Source: Flammeovirgaceae bacterium UBA6059 (GTDB lineage Bacteria > Bacteroidota > Bacteroidia > Cytophagales > Cyclobacteriaceae). From it: DNA of 64,000 nt. Location of the stretch: the NCBI GenBank assembly GCA_002435755.1, contig DIYH01000046.1, positions 124,001 through 188,000 on the forward strand, written 5' to 3'. The notes beneath the pieces were generated by a model that was given only the letters and a program-made list of their open reading frames with translations, was not told the origin of the DNA and ran no database searches. This document shows, piece after piece, positions 53,302 through 63,760 of the stretch (position 1 is its first letter; every line of letters begins with the position of its first letter). The translations under genes and the position numbers were made by a program.

Positions 53302-54911
53302 CAATAACCGGGGTTTTGTTCTAAAGCTGAGTTCACAAGCAATTGCCTGGCTGGGATAGGAAAGATGTCCATATGAGAAGGTATAGATCTTCCTTCGGCC
53401 ACTCCTCCCTTCCAGGGCCAGATGTACTCACCTCCGCTAAACTTACCAAACCGAATGAGGTCGGTTCTCCTATCACCCTCCCAATAAAACTCACGTACTC
53501 TTTCATCGAGAAACCAATCCAGGCTAATGTCACCTAAAGAAATGCTACCACTTTCATCACCGTAAGCTCGGAACCTAATATCATTGAGGTATCCAAGTGT
53601 CATGGCACTAAGTGTATTGGTATTTCTGTATTCAGCTTCCGCTAGCATCAAATAGGCATCAGCAAATCTGTACATAGGAAAGTCTACGCTGGAAATCCTT
53701 GGATTGCCTCCTCCGGCAGGTCGCTCTCCTGTACTGGCTTCAATATTTTTCCACTTAGGTACTCTGTATCCCTGTGATACTATGGTGTAATCCTGGATCT
53801 CAAGCGTTTGGCCCTCAGTAAAAAACATGGCCCTACGGTCCGTGCTACCATCCACATCAGGAAATTTCTCTACTAAAGCACTGGTTGTTCTGAAACCGTC
53901 CCAACCGGAGGATATGCCATAGAGGTTTAGTGCCTCATCAGGAAAGGGCCTACCATCTGGTGTAAGATTGTCCTGCATGGCTCCTCCCACGGTACCTGAA
54001 ACAAACGTCGTGGTTCCACCCCAAGACTGGGTATGTACAGCATCCTGGAGAACAGCAAATATGATCTCATCTCTTCTGAGATGATTATCAGCCATGAAAA
54101 GCTCCTCGTAATTATCAGCCAGCGAATAAATACCTGCATTGATCACCTTCTGACATGCTGCGATACACTCATCGTATTTAGTCTCTCCTATGTAAACACC
54201 AGCATTGAGGTACAATTTTGCCTGGACCATCCAAAGTGAGGCTACATCTACCCTACCGTATTCGTTCTGGCCAGGGGATACCATCAACCCCTCTAAGTCG
54301 TTAAGCTCGTTTTCGATAAACTCGAAGACCTCCCTAGGGCTTGTTTGCAGCGGCTTCTCTCCAAGCTGTGTAACAACCGGTATGTTCCTGAAGAAATCAA
54401 AAAGGTGATAATGTGCCATGGCCCTGAGGAACCTTGCCTCATGACGATATTCTTGAACAGTCTCGATTTCGCTATTAGACAATCCAGAAGGAAGCTCTTC
54501 CGATACTCTTAGAAAGTCATTGGTCAGGGAGATCAAATAATACATGTTGGTATAGGCAATGTCCAGGATCTCACTATCCGAGCCCCATTCGTGAAACTGC
54601 AGTGCATTTTCATGAGGACCATTCCATGGATACAGCACTTGTTCTGATGTTTGAGTTTGTAGTTTCCAGAGCAGCCTTATGTAACTGACGTTCCCTTCAG
54701 TACCTGCAAAAAACTTGATATCTGCATCACCATGAGGGCCGACATTTCCGGTAAGAACCAGAGAGCCGTAGATCTTGGCCATATACGATTTGTAGCCGCT
54801 GAAGTCTGAAAATGCTTGTTCTCCGGTCAACCCGTTCTTGGGTTCGATATCCAGGTCTGCGCACCCCAACGGAGCAAGCAGAATAAATAATGCAACTAAA
54901 TGCTTTTTCAT
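53301..54911 (-). CDS. SusD/RagB-family glycan-binding lipoprotein
   Basis: 536 residues. Lipobox LLAPLGCAD near residue 17. The N-terminal TPR-like helices contain EYRHEARFLRAMAHYHLFDFF, the SusD hallmark, and the C terminus has AYLMLAEAEYRN, WEGDRRTDLIRFGKF and the ending NPGY. It caps the SusC barrel as the lid that captures oligosaccharides. It starts eight bases after SusC. Confidence 0.96.
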   Translation of the reverse strand: MKKHLVALFILLAPLGCADLDIEPKNGLTGEQAFSDFSGYKSYMAKIYGSLVLTGNVGPHGDADIKFFAGTEGNVSYIRLLWKLQTQTSEQVLYPWNGPHENALQFHEWGSDSEILDIAYTNMYYLISLTNDFLRVSEELPSGLSNSEIETVQEYRHEARFLRAMAHYHLFDFFRNIPVVTQLGEKPLQTSPREVFEFIENELNDLEGLMVSPGQNEYGRVDVASLWMVQAKLYLNAGVYIGETKYDECIAACQKVINAGIYSLADNYEELFMADNHLRRDEIIFAVLQDAVHTQSWGGTTTFVSGTVGGAMQDNLTPDGRPFPDEALNLYGISSGWDGFRTTSALVEKFPDVDGSTDRRAMFFTEGQTLEIQDYTIVSQGYRVPKWKNIEASTGERPAGGGNPRISSVDFPMYRFADAYLMLAEAEYRNTNTLSAMTLGYLNDIRFRAYGDESGSISLGDISLDWFLDERVREFYWEGDRRTDLIRFGKFSGGEYIWPWKGGVAEGRSIPSHMDIFPIPARQLLVNSALEQNPGY

Positions 54912-54919
54912 GATATCAT

Positions 54920-57900
54920 CTATTTGAAGTTAATGTTAAGGCCTAACAGAAATGTCCTTCCCCGAGGATAAAGATTATTGTCTATGCCAAAAGAGTTGCG
55001 GGCTTCCTGATTGGCGGTAGCAGGTGGTCCTGCTTGAGGGTCCGCCCCGCTATATCCTGTGATAAGGAATAGATTCGAGACAGTCACATAGCCCCTTAGT
55101 CTCACTTTTGGCGAAATGTCTCGGGTGTACCCCAAGGAAACATTGTCAAGTATCAGGAAGTCAGCATTTTCGACATAGACATCCGAGAAGACTTGCCGCT
55201 CCCTAAAATCATTGGTGTATGCCGATCTGTGAATATTAGCAGGTGCTATGCCATCTGCGGCTATGTATGCACCGTAGGCTGAGGCGACATTGTTATAAAC
55301 CTCAGCTCCAATCTGGGTCCTTAAGGTAAAGGCCAAATCCAGGTTTTTATATGAAACATTAGGCGTGAGGCCAAAGGACCAATCCGGCCATGGCTTCCCC
55401 TGGATCACCCTATCGTTTTCATTGATCACTCCGTCAGGGCTATCGGCAACACCGTCTTCGTTGGTATCCAGTGTTATCTGATCGACATAGATGTCCAGGT
55501 CGTTGACGAGCCCATCTCCATTATGGTCTGTAGCATCATCCAGTGGTTGTCCGTTAGCGTCTCTGATGTGATTGTACACATAGAATGAATAAGCAGGGTG
55601 TCCAACACGTAAAACCTGAATGCGACTACCAAAATTTGCGCCTACGATTTGCCCCCTAAGTAGCTGCCCATCACCTTCTGTTATTTGTGTAACCTCATTT
55701 CTGTTGGTCGAGGCGTTGAAGCTGAGATTGACGTTCCAGTCAGGATTATCTATGGCTGTGGCATTGAGCATAAGCTCCAGGCCGGTATTTTCCATTGATC
55801 CTACATTGGTAAATACCAGATCACCTGTGACTGATCCGGCAGGTGCCGGTATCTGCATGATCAGATTGTCTGTTACCTTTTTGTATAGATCAATACTACC
55901 GTGAAGCCTTCCTTCAAAAGTCCCAAAGTCAAGCCCGATATTTGAAGATGTCGTTTCCTCCCACTGTATGTTGGGATCTACCGCTGTGGGGCGTAATCCT
56001 GGAATCACCTCATCTCCTATGATCACTTGTGCACCCACCTGACTAAATGCATAAGTAGTACTCCACAGATAGTCCGGTATCTCCTGGCTTCCGGTGATAC
56101 CCCAGCTGTATCTAAGCTTGAGGTCTGAAAAAACAGAACTTATCCCTTTGGCAAAAGGCTCATCAAGCACTCTCCAGCCCAAAGCAAGTGATGGGAAATT
56201 ACCCCATTGGTTTGCCGGACCGAACCTCGTTGACCCATCTCGTCTCAAAGTGGCTGTAATCAGATACCTGTCTTTGATACTGAAGTTGGCCCTTCCCCAG
56301 AATGAGATCAGCCTGCTTTCCAGTGTATCCAACTCAGTGTTGATCACGTTGAGATCAGGGGCTAAATCCGAAAGCTTCCCACTGCTTACGATATCCTCGT
56401 GATCGATTCCCATAGCATTGGACGAGATGCCATCTTTAAGCTCACTTCTTGGTCTTAGCTTTTCCCAATCCTGATAAGAGTATCCTGCGGTATAGTCCAT
56501 ACGGATACTTCCTGGTTCCAGAGATTTGGCATAGTTCAAATAGAATTCTCCAAGCCTACTTGTGCTCTGATCATCTACGTACAAGAATTGGCCATCAGGA
56601 TTAGCGTTCGATTTGAGTGTTTCCGGTTGCCAAAGCTGCCTTTGTCCATCCGTGATATCTATGCTCACATTTGAGTTAGCAGAGAGCCCTTGCATAAAAG
56701 GTAGCTTGTAATCTGCTTTGAGTGAAACAAGATTTCTTACTGAGTTGCCAATATCATACGTTTGGTTGATCATTGACACGGGATTGATATCCGATAAAAG
56801 GTTGGGGTGTTCAAAGTAACCAGCAAATGTCGTATCTCCATTTCTGACAGGTTGAGTAGGATCAAACGAAAAAGCGGAGTTCATTACGGCCGGTGCAAAG
56901 CGGTCGGTATTCAAGGAGTGCTTGGTGTTAAGTGTAAGGCTCAGATCATCATTAAAAAGCTTCTGCGAAGCGTTGATTGCACCTGCTATTCTTTCGGTGC
57001 TTGAAGTATTGAGTATACCGTTCAACTTAAGATAGTTGGCTGATACCCGCACTTGTGTTCCGTTTTTGCCAAACCCGGCGCTTAAGTTGTGATTAGTTCC
57101 ATGCGAAGTTCTCGATACCTCGTCTACCCAGTCTGTATCTTCACTTCCCAGGTCCTCCAGTTTACCCGGAGCTCTTCTTTCTATGGTAAAAATGAACTCG
57201 TCCGTCCTCAGAAAATCACCAGGATCAGTAAAAGTTGTGATCGAGTAGTTACCATCATATGAAAGTTCAAGACCTCCTGATTTTCCAGTTTTGGTTGTGA
57301 TGATGATGACACCATTGGCCCCTCTCGATCCATAGATTGCAGCTGCAGAGGCATCCTTTAAGATGGTAATATCTGCTATATCATTAGGATTAATAAAGTT
57401 GAGTGGGTTTCTGGATCCGGCCATACCATCAGGGTTGTTGGGCTCACTATCAAGCGGCACTCCATCTACGACAAACAAGGGCTGGTTGCTGGCACTTAAC
57501 GAGGTGCCTCCTCTGATACGGATATTGAATTGAGCACCTGGTTCTCCTCCCGAGGATGTCATAGTCACACCAGCTACTTTACCGTTGATCAATGCATCTG
57601 GTGAAGCCTGAACGCCTCTGTTAAAAGTCTTCTCATCAATTTTACTAATGACGCCCGTGACATCCTTGGTTTCAACTTTTCCGTAACCAATCACCACTAT
57701 CTCTTCCAGTTGCTGTACGTCCAAATCCAGGTACGTTTCAGGGCTTAACACTCCGTCAAACCCCTTTTCCAGAGTCTTATATCCTACAAAAGAGTATACC
57801 AGTGTATCTCCTTTGCTCAGCGCAATAGAATAGTCCCCGTTAAAGTCAGTCAGAGTTCCTCGTGTGGTTCCTTTGATCGTAATGGTCACCCCTGGTATTC

Positions 57901-58048
57901 CACTATTGTCAGAAGCATCAAGCACCCGGCCTGATACTATATCTTGAGCCCTCACCTGATCCACTAGCCTGAAAAGGACCAATAGAATGATCAACACCAA
58001 TCTGCAAAACGCCAAACCATGATCATATGTGAATAGAAGTGGACGCAT
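54920..58048 (-). CDS. SusC/RagA-family TonB-dependent outer-membrane transporter
   Basis: 1042 residues. The signal peptide is near residues 12-34, followed by a carboxypeptidase-D-like plug extension (GRVLDASDNSGIPGVTI, SFVGYKTL), the TonB-box/plug region (EEIVVIGYGKVETKDVTG), the SusC plug signature (ILKDASAAAIYGSRGANGV) and a long beta-barrel ending NINFK. No STN domain is present, so it is not a sigma-factor-coupled receptor. It imports the oligosaccharide. The gap to the SusE/F-like gene upstream is 69 bases. Confidence 0.96.
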   Translation of the reverse strand: MRPLLFTYDHGLAFCRLVLIILLVLFRLVDQVRAQDIVSGRVLDASDNSGIPGVTITIKGTTRGTLTDFNGDYSIALSKGDTLVYSFVGYKTLEKGFDGVLSPETYLDLDVQQLEEIVVIGYGKVETKDVTGVISKIDEKTFNRGVQASPDALINGKVAGVTMTSSGGEPGAQFNIRIRGGTSLSASNQPLFVVDGVPLDSEPNNPDGMAGSRNPLNFINPNDIADITILKDASAAAIYGSRGANGVIIITTKTGKSGGLELSYDGNYSITTFTDPGDFLRTDEFIFTIERRAPGKLEDLGSEDTDWVDEVSRTSHGTNHNLSAGFGKNGTQVRVSANYLKLNGILNTSSTERIAGAINASQKLFNDDLSLTLNTKHSLNTDRFAPAVMNSAFSFDPTQPVRNGDTTFAGYFEHPNLLSDINPVSMINQTYDIGNSVRNLVSLKADYKLPFMQGLSANSNVSIDITDGQRQLWQPETLKSNANPDGQFLYVDDQSTSRLGEFYLNYAKSLEPGSIRMDYTAGYSYQDWEKLRPRSELKDGISSNAMGIDHEDIVSSGKLSDLAPDLNVINTELDTLESRLISFWGRANFSIKDRYLITATLRRDGSTRFGPANQWGNFPSLALGWRVLDEPFAKGISSVFSDLKLRYSWGITGSQEIPDYLWSTTYAFSQVGAQVIIGDEVIPGLRPTAVDPNIQWEETTSSNIGLDFGTFEGRLHGSIDLYKKVTDNLIMQIPAPAGSVTGDLVFTNVGSMENTGLELMLNATAIDNPDWNVNLSFNASTNRNEVTQITEGDGQLLRGQIVGANFGSRIQVLRVGHPAYSFYVYNHIRDANGQPLDDATDHNGDGLVNDLDIYVDQITLDTNEDGVADSPDGVINENDRVIQGKPWPDWSFGLTPNVSYKNLDLAFTLRTQIGAEVYNNVASAYGAYIAADGIAPANIHRSAYTNDFRERQVFSDVYVENADFLILDNVSLGYTRDISPKVRLRGYVTVSNLFLITGYSGADPQAGPPATANQEARNSFGIDNNLYPRGRTFLLGLNINFK

Positions 58049-58117
58049 ATATCTGAATTAAAAGGGTGAATGAAGCCCCCCTTTGAAAGGAGGGCATCAG
58101 AAAATTATGAAGAAGTA

Positions 58118-59626
58118 TTATTCTACTGTTAATGTCCAGCTTGTACCCTTGTCTGCTGTGGCCAAAGTCAGGCTGTAACTGCCCTCTGGGTCAAACTTGA
58201 AATTAGTATTAGATTCTATCAGTGATCCGGAAGCACTACCATCTACCATTACTCCTGCAAAAGCCAGGGGCACTTCCCACTGATCATTGAATCGGATGGC
58301 AAAGTCTTCAGAAGCAAAAGCAAAGTCAGCGATACTCCAGGAGATCACACCGCCAGTTTCTCCATCAAAAGTCAAGTCATGGTCAGGGCCGTCCCATCCA
58401 TTAGGTACGGCAGGGCCAATCAGTCCGGGGTTGGCAGGATCAATGGTCACGTCCCATGTAGCGCCCTCATCGCTGGTAGACACTTTTATAAAATACATCC
58501 CTGCATCTGCTACCGCAAAATTTGGGTTCTCACCACTCACTTCGGTAATGGTAGTAGAGGTAAGATTAACATTGCTCGTATTAAGGACCTCATTCCATTC
58601 GTCATTTGCTCTAATGGCAAACTCACCCTGATCAAAGTATTGAAGCATAGTCCAGTTTCCAGCCCAATCTATGTAGGTGATGTCTATATCGGTGGCATTC
58701 CAGTCGCCATTGGCAGCAGGACCAATAGTCCCCCAAGCAAAATTCGCAGGATCAAAGGTTATTTCAGGAGCATCACCCGTTCTGGTAAAATCCATTGACA
58801 AGCTGCCTTCTACAGAAAGAGCTACATTAACGGTGTATACACCTTCCTCGGCCCAGGTAATTGGGCTACCACCAACGAACAAATCTGATAGTTCAGGGCC
58901 TCCATAAAATGAGAATACGAAGAAGTTATCCTGTAAAATCAAGTCGTCTGAACCATTGATCCTCGGTTGGACAGCTCCATTTCTCAGAACAACATCAGTT
59001 ACCTCCCACACTGCTCCATCAGCCGCACTTGCGGACTTCTCCTGTAGGTCAACAAACACTCCCCAGCCGCCTTCTGTAGCATCACCATTGATACCCATTT
59101 TTTCAACCTTTACCAGCAGGCCTGTAGCAGTGATTTGATCATAAACCACATGATACACACCATTGCTTGCAACACTGAAACTTGCTCCATCCGGCTCCAG
59201 TGTGATTTGATCGTAACCTCCAAGGGCCGTGTTGGCTGAGTCCACTACCTGTAGAGCTCCTCCGGTTACACTATTGATCTTTTGATCAGTGTTGATCTCT
59301 GCAAACATGTAGTTGCCGGCATTGAGGTAGGTCATTACAGTTAGATAACCAGACCTGTTGACTGTCTCGCCAAATGCCGCACCATTAGTCAATGTAGGCT
59401 TGAGCCCCATACCTAGAGTAATGGTAGTATCACCATCAACATTGGCAATATATAAGCCAGGTGATACTGCAAAAGTGGTGCTTGGGTCTTCTACATCGTC
59501 ATCATCACTAGGGATGATACTAACGCTATCATCATCTCCACAAGACACAAGAAGAACAATAAAGAATATCATTCCCAAAAAGGTTAGCGGTCTTCCCAGA
59601 TCTTTAAAAGCTATTTGTTTTTTCAT
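58118..59626 (-). CDS. SusE/SusF-like outer-membrane glycan-binding lipoprotein
   Basis: 502 residues. Lipobox LLVSCGD near residue 29, followed by an Asp/Ser-rich linker. Two clear related modules (about 310-410, IGPAANGDWNATD...FAIRANDEWNEVL; and about 410-502, IGPAVPNGWDGPD...FAIRFNDQWEVPL) match the repeated carbohydrate-binding modules of SusE/SusF; a more degenerate one lies near 175-300. Such proteins hold starch or other glycans at the surface. It is the first gene of the operon, before susC, which is the reverse of the classical susCDEF order. Confidence 0.87.
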   Translation of the reverse strand: MKKQIAFKDLGRPLTFLGMIFFIVLLVSCGDDDSVSIIPSDDDDVEDPSTTFAVSPGLYIANVDGDTTITLGMGLKPTLTNGAAFGETVNRSGYLTVMTYLNAGNYMFAEINTDQKINSVTGGALQVVDSANTALGGYDQITLEPDGASFSVASNGVYHVVYDQITATGLLVKVEKMGINGDATEGGWGVFVDLQEKSASAADGAVWEVTDVVLRNGAVQPRINGSDDLILQDNFFVFSFYGGPELSDLFVGGSPITWAEEGVYTVNVALSVEGSLSMDFTRTGDAPEITFDPANFAWGTIGPAANGDWNATDIDITYIDWAGNWTMLQYFDQGEFAIRANDEWNEVLNTSNVNLTSTTITEVSGENPNFAVADAGMYFIKVSTSDEGATWDVTIDPANPGLIGPAVPNGWDGPDHDLTFDGETGGVISWSIADFAFASEDFAIRFNDQWEVPLAFAGVMVDGSASGSLIESNTNFKFDPEGSYSLTLATADKGTSWTLTVE

Positions 59627-59648
59627 GATTACAATTAGTTTGTATTTA

Positions 59649-59667
59649 AATGTCCATTTTTGACATT
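59649..59667. promoter_or_regulatory. inverted repeat just upstream of the polysaccharide locus
   Basis: AATGTC-CATTTTT-GACATT is a perfect six-base inverted repeat with a seven-base spacer. It lies 22 bases before the start codon of the SusE/F-like gene and within the 222-base region shared with the divergent AraC-type regulator. It could be an operator or a small 5'-UTR hairpin. No sigma-factor element was assigned with confidence. Confidence 0.3.
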
Positions 59668-59848
59668 CTTTTAAAATACTCTCAAATGATTATCAAAATT
59701 GTAATCCTACAGAGCCTGTAACAACCATTATTTTGGTCACTTCATATGCTATCTTGCATTTTTATCTTCTTTCTCCCATTGTTATCAATAAAAAAGCATA
59801 CGAATAGTAATATTTGAAAAGCAAAAGACAGATGGTTAGCTAACAGAT

Positions 59849-60703
59849 ATGAAACCCATTATCCAAAAACTTCCACTTGATGATAACTCTTCTTTTGTAG
59901 CCCGGACGTACAAAACACCTAATTACGAAACACCATGGCACCAACATGAAGAAATAGAGTTACTCTTGAGTGTCGAGGGGTATGGAAAGCTTTTCGCTGG
60001 TAACTTCGTCGGCGATTATGGTGTTGGAGACATTTACCTATTTGGAAAAAATCTTCCTCATTGGTTTAGGGAAGAAGACGAAGTATTCTGTAACGCGCTG
60101 GTCATTCAGTTCAGAGATTCGATGTTTGGAAACGGGTTTCTGGACATGCCAGAACTCGAAGCTATCAGTTCAGTTCTCAATGAAGCAAAAAAAGGGCTAA
60201 AGATCATTGGTAAGACACGAAAAGAACTTCAAGATCAACTCCCTGATATCGAGAGACAGAGTGGTTTCAAAAAGGTCGATAGTCTTTTGAATTACCTCGA
60301 TATGATCTCTCAATCAGGCGATTACGAAGTATTATCTGAATTCTATTTTGACAACTACTCTGAAAAGTCAATAGATGAAATGGGGAGGGTATTTGAGTAC
60401 ACCATGTCACATTACCGCAAAAGGATCAGCCTTGAAGATATGGCTGACCTTACGAACCAAAGTGTAAGTAGCTTTTGCAAAGTATTCAAGAAAAGCACTA
60501 AAAAGACGTTTGTACAATTTCTCAATGAGGTGAGGATAGGTCACGCGTGCCGTATGCTGACCTCATCTCATATGAGTGTGTCTGAGATTTGCTATAGTAG
60601 TGGGTTTCGCAACTGGGCTAATTTCAGCACTCAGTTTAAGAAGATAAGAGGCATGTCACCTACGGAATTTAGGGCCAGGTTTTCAAAGCAAACTAAGAAC
60701 TGA
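59849..60703 (+). CDS. AraC-family transcriptional regulator with cupin sensor domain
   Basis: 284 residues. An N-terminal cupin (HQHEEIELLLSVEGYGKLFAG, DIYLFGKNLPHWF) binds a sugar ligand in this family. The C-terminal double helix-turn-helix is complete: ISLEDMADLTNQSVSSFCKVFKKSTKKTF and VSEICYSSGFRNWANFSTQFKKIRGMSPTEFR. It is divergent from the polysaccharide locus with a 222-base shared region, so it very likely controls that locus. Confidence 0.94.
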   Translation: MKPIIQKLPLDDNSSFVARTYKTPNYETPWHQHEEIELLLSVEGYGKLFAGNFVGDYGVGDIYLFGKNLPHWFREEDEVFCNALVIQFRDSMFGNGFLDMPELEAISSVLNEAKKGLKIIGKTRKELQDQLPDIERQSGFKKVDSLLNYLDMISQSGDYEVLSEFYFDNYSEKSIDEMGRVFEYTMSHYRKRISLEDMADLTNQSVSSFCKVFKKSTKKTFVQFLNEVRIGHACRMLTSSHMSVSEICYSSGFRNWANFSTQFKKIRGMSPTEFRARFSKQTKN

Positions 60704-60967
60704 CGGCTAACGATCAAGAAATATTAAAACGCCGAAGGGTCAGTTTACAAATGAATACCAGTTTAAACTCCATATAGTTAAACATATCTATCCTGTTGGA
60801 AAGCTGTTCATAGCATATCGTTAGAATCAGCAGGAGCACCGGCTCCATTGATATTCAAATCCGAAACTCACGAACGGGTCTGATTTAAACCTGAATTTGG
60901 AGTTTACGAATATTCTTACTGACAGTACAAATCATTTTATCTTTGTGCCGATATAATCAGTTCACAT

Positions 60968-62563
60968 ATGCAAAAATTCCGGTACGGCTTACTCATCCTT
61001 TCGCTGATCACTTCCTTCAGTGTTTACAGTCAAGTCGAACCTGATAATCCTTTTTCGAACCCAAGACGAGCCCTAACCTACTTTTTCGAGAATCTCCAAG
61101 ATGACAATTTTAACCCGACAGCAGCTGCACAGATCATGCGTCTGGGGTTCAGGTCAGAGGAATCCGCCGAACAGCTAGCCATTGAACTGAAGCAAGTACT
61201 CGACGGTGGCGGGCACTATATCTACCTTGACGAAGTACCTGAAAATCCGAACTACAGAGATACCGTAAACAATGCTTACAAGTATATCCTGGTAGCCGAA
61301 TACCCAAACCTCTATTTGAGCTTGTATCAGGGCAGGTGGCAGTTTGGTCAAAAGTCAATAAATGAGATAGAAGTACTTCACAAAAAAGTGTTCCGGTTTG
61401 GGCTTGATCGGATCATTGAGTATTTCCCTAATGTGGGTACGCGCAAGATCATGGGCCTGCGCTTATGGCAATATGCAGCGACTTTCTTTCTCATCTTTCT
61501 AAGTTTCATCGTGCACAAGATCCTTAGTGGTTTTTTCAAACGAGGTATCATTAGACTACTTGTCAAGACAGGTCGAGATGAGCTCGCGGAAAAATATGTC
61601 AAGCCTGTCGCACGCCCTCTAAGTGTATTCTTTGTGCTCTGGCTTATTGTTGTCTTTATACCTGTGCTGCAGCTACCAGCAGACATTTCGCAGTACATTA
61701 TTCTTGGTCTTAAGGCACTGACACCACTTTTTGGGACAATCGTATTTTATCGACTGGTCAACGTATTGGCGTACTATCTCCATAAGGTTGCCGGAAGAAC
61801 TGAGAGTACGCTGGATGATCAACTCGTACCACTACTTCGAAAGGCACTAAAGACCTTTATCGTTATTATAGGTGCCTTCGTCATCCTTCAAAACCTCAAT
61901 GTCCCGATCCTGCCGTTGTTGACAGGTCTATCTATAGGTGGTCTTGCTTTTGCGCTAGCAGCGCAGGACACTATCAAAAACTTCTTTGGCTCTCTAATGA
62001 TCTTCGTCGACAAGCCCTTCCAGATTGGTGACTGGGTTACTTCAGGAGAAATCGACGGCACTGTGGAAGAGGTTGGTTTCAGATCTACAAGAGTCAGGAC
62101 ATTCCGCAATTCGGTGGTCTATGTGCCTAACGGAAAACTTGCAGACAGCACAATTGACAACCACGGCCTTCGTCAATACCGTAGGTTTTACACTCAAATC
62201 GCCCTGACCTATGACACCCCTCCTCACCTTATAGAGACATTCGTCAATGGGTTGAGAAAGATCGTAGAGGAGCATCCCAAAACACGTAAAGACTACTACA
62301 ACATCTATTTCAATGATATGGCGTCTTTTTCGTTGAATGTGATGTTCTACATCTTTTTTGCAGTACCCAATTGGCCGGAGGAGTTGAAAGCTCGTCACGA
62401 AGTACTTCTGGAGATCATGAAGCTCGCAGAAGAGCTAGGTATCAATTTTGCCTTCCCTACTCAGACGCTGCATATGGAAAACTTTCCCGGTAAGCCAAGT
62501 TTATCACCGGAATATGTCGGACAGAATGAGGCTAAACTCAAAATGGATGAGTATTTCAGGTAA
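60968..62563 (+). CDS. MscS-family mechanosensitive ion channel
   Basis: 531 residues. A signal peptide (MQKFRYGLLILSLITSFSVYSQ) is followed by a periplasmic region to about residue 155 and three or four membrane helices. The MscS core then has the pore helix TGLSIGGLAFALAAQDTIKNFFGSLMIFVDKPFQIGDWV and the beta-domain EEVGFRSTRVRTF and VVYVPNGKLADSTI. It opens on membrane tension after osmotic downshock. The gene ends eight bases before the convergent PPK2 gene. Confidence 0.93.
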   Translation: MQKFRYGLLILSLITSFSVYSQVEPDNPFSNPRRALTYFFENLQDDNFNPTAAAQIMRLGFRSEESAEQLAIELKQVLDGGGHYIYLDEVPENPNYRDTVNNAYKYILVAEYPNLYLSLYQGRWQFGQKSINEIEVLHKKVFRFGLDRIIEYFPNVGTRKIMGLRLWQYAATFFLIFLSFIVHKILSGFFKRGIIRLLVKTGRDELAEKYVKPVARPLSVFFVLWLIVVFIPVLQLPADISQYIILGLKALTPLFGTIVFYRLVNVLAYYLHKVAGRTESTLDDQLVPLLRKALKTFIVIIGAFVILQNLNVPILPLLTGLSIGGLAFALAAQDTIKNFFGSLMIFVDKPFQIGDWVTSGEIDGTVEEVGFRSTRVRTFRNSVVYVPNGKLADSTIDNHGLRQYRRFYTQIALTYDTPPHLIETFVNGLRKIVEEHPKTRKDYYNIYFNDMASFSLNVMFYIFFAVPNWPEELKARHEVLLEIMKLAEELGINFAFPTQTLHMENFPGKPSLSPEYVGQNEAKLKMDEYFR

Positions 62564-62570
62564 GCTTTAA

Positions 62571-63473
62571 TTAGACTACCAGCTCTTCATTCGCCAGTCG
62601 CTTTCTAACATCCGAGAGACGATCCAGTGTATCTTGAGTAACCGTCGGAAACTCCAGGTTTAGCTTCTCAATATGACTGGTAATTACGTCAGCCACTACA
62701 GCCCTCATAAACCATTTGTTATTAGCAGGGATCACATACCATGGAGCCCACTCGGTACTGGTAGCATTGAGCATTTGCTCATAGGCATTCTGATAGTCAC
62801 CCCAATACTGGCGCTCTTTGTAGTCACTTACGCTAAACTTCCATTGTTTACCAGGAGTGTCCAGCCTACTTAAAAAACGGTTGCGCTGTTCATCCTTCGA
62901 GAGGTTCAAGAAGAACTTAATCACAGAAATACCATTACGGGAGATGCGCTTTTCAAAATCATTGATCTCCTCATAACGCGACTTCCAAACCTCTTCCAAA
63001 GGAGCATTTCTTTGATCCACTGGAAGCCACTCATGATCGAGTATCTCAGGATGTACCCTGACCACCAGCACTTCTTCATAGTAGGACCTGTTAAAAATTG
63101 CCATTTTACCGCGTGGTGGAAGGTATCTATGAGGACGCCATAGGAAATGATGTAGCCTTTCTTCTTCTGTAGGAGCTTTAAACGAATAAACATCGCATCC
63201 TTGCGGATTGATACCTGTCATGACATGCTTAATAGTACCGTCCTTCCCAGCTGCATCCATCGCTTGAAAAACAATCAGAATAGAGTTTTTCTTAGATGCC
63301 CATAATAGCTCCTGGGCATTTGAAAGATCGTTAATATCTTCTTGAAGTGTCTCTTTGCTGTGCTTTTTGCCTTTGAGTTGCTCTACATAATTGGGATCAA
63401 ATGATGAAAGAGGAGCATACCTGTCAGAAGGCACTATAAAGGGAGTGAGATTGAATCGGTGGGATTGTGCCAT
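62571..63473 (-). CDS. ppk2: polyphosphate kinase 2 family protein
   Basis: 300 residues with the PPK2 P-loop fold. Walker A AMDAAGKDG (near 71-79) and Walker B/lid FNRSYYEEVLVVRVHPE are intact, with the catalytic arginines nearby. It lengthens or uses polyphosphate with ADP/GDP. The sequence is of the single-domain type, mostly class I/III, for which the nucleotide product is uncertain. ATG at 63473 (MAQSHRFNLTP) is used over TTG at 63482. No ppk1 is nearby. Confidence 0.93.
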   Translation of the reverse strand: MAQSHRFNLTPFIVPSDRYAPLSSFDPNYVEQLKGKKHSKETLQEDINDLSNAQELLWASKKNSILIVFQAMDAAGKDGTIKHVMTGINPQGCDVYSFKAPTEEERLHHFLWRPHRYLPPRGKMAIFNRSYYEEVLVVRVHPEILDHEWLPVDQRNAPLEEVWKSRYEEINDFEKRISRNGISVIKFFLNLSKDEQRNRFLSRLDTPGKQWKFSVSDYKERQYWGDYQNAYEQMLNATSTEWAPWYVIPANNKWFMRAVVADVITSHIEKLNLEFPTVTQDTLDRLSDVRKRLANEELVV

Positions 63474-63760
63474 AATAGTCAATGTTGTGTTTCCATGAAT
63501 ATCGATCAGTACCAGAGAACTTTAAATGATAATCATCAGCTCTTAGAAAGGCTAAATACTATTATCTGTCAGCAATGATCATTACCCTAGAGTTAGCATG
63601 TATTAAAGCTATGTCTTGCAATGGACATTCGTTTTTTTCTTCAGTGGAATCTATTCGAAATAGAAACTGTATAAATTCGAGTGATTGGAACAATGAGTAC
63701 ACTTACCACGTTGACCGTGTCATTAAGTCACATTAAACCACATATCTAATAGCAGATCAT

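Noticed and set aside
60833..60846. Small GC-rich hairpin GGAGC-ACCG-GCTCC upstream of the MscS gene
   Set aside because: The stem is only five pairs with no T run and no conserved context; probably chance.
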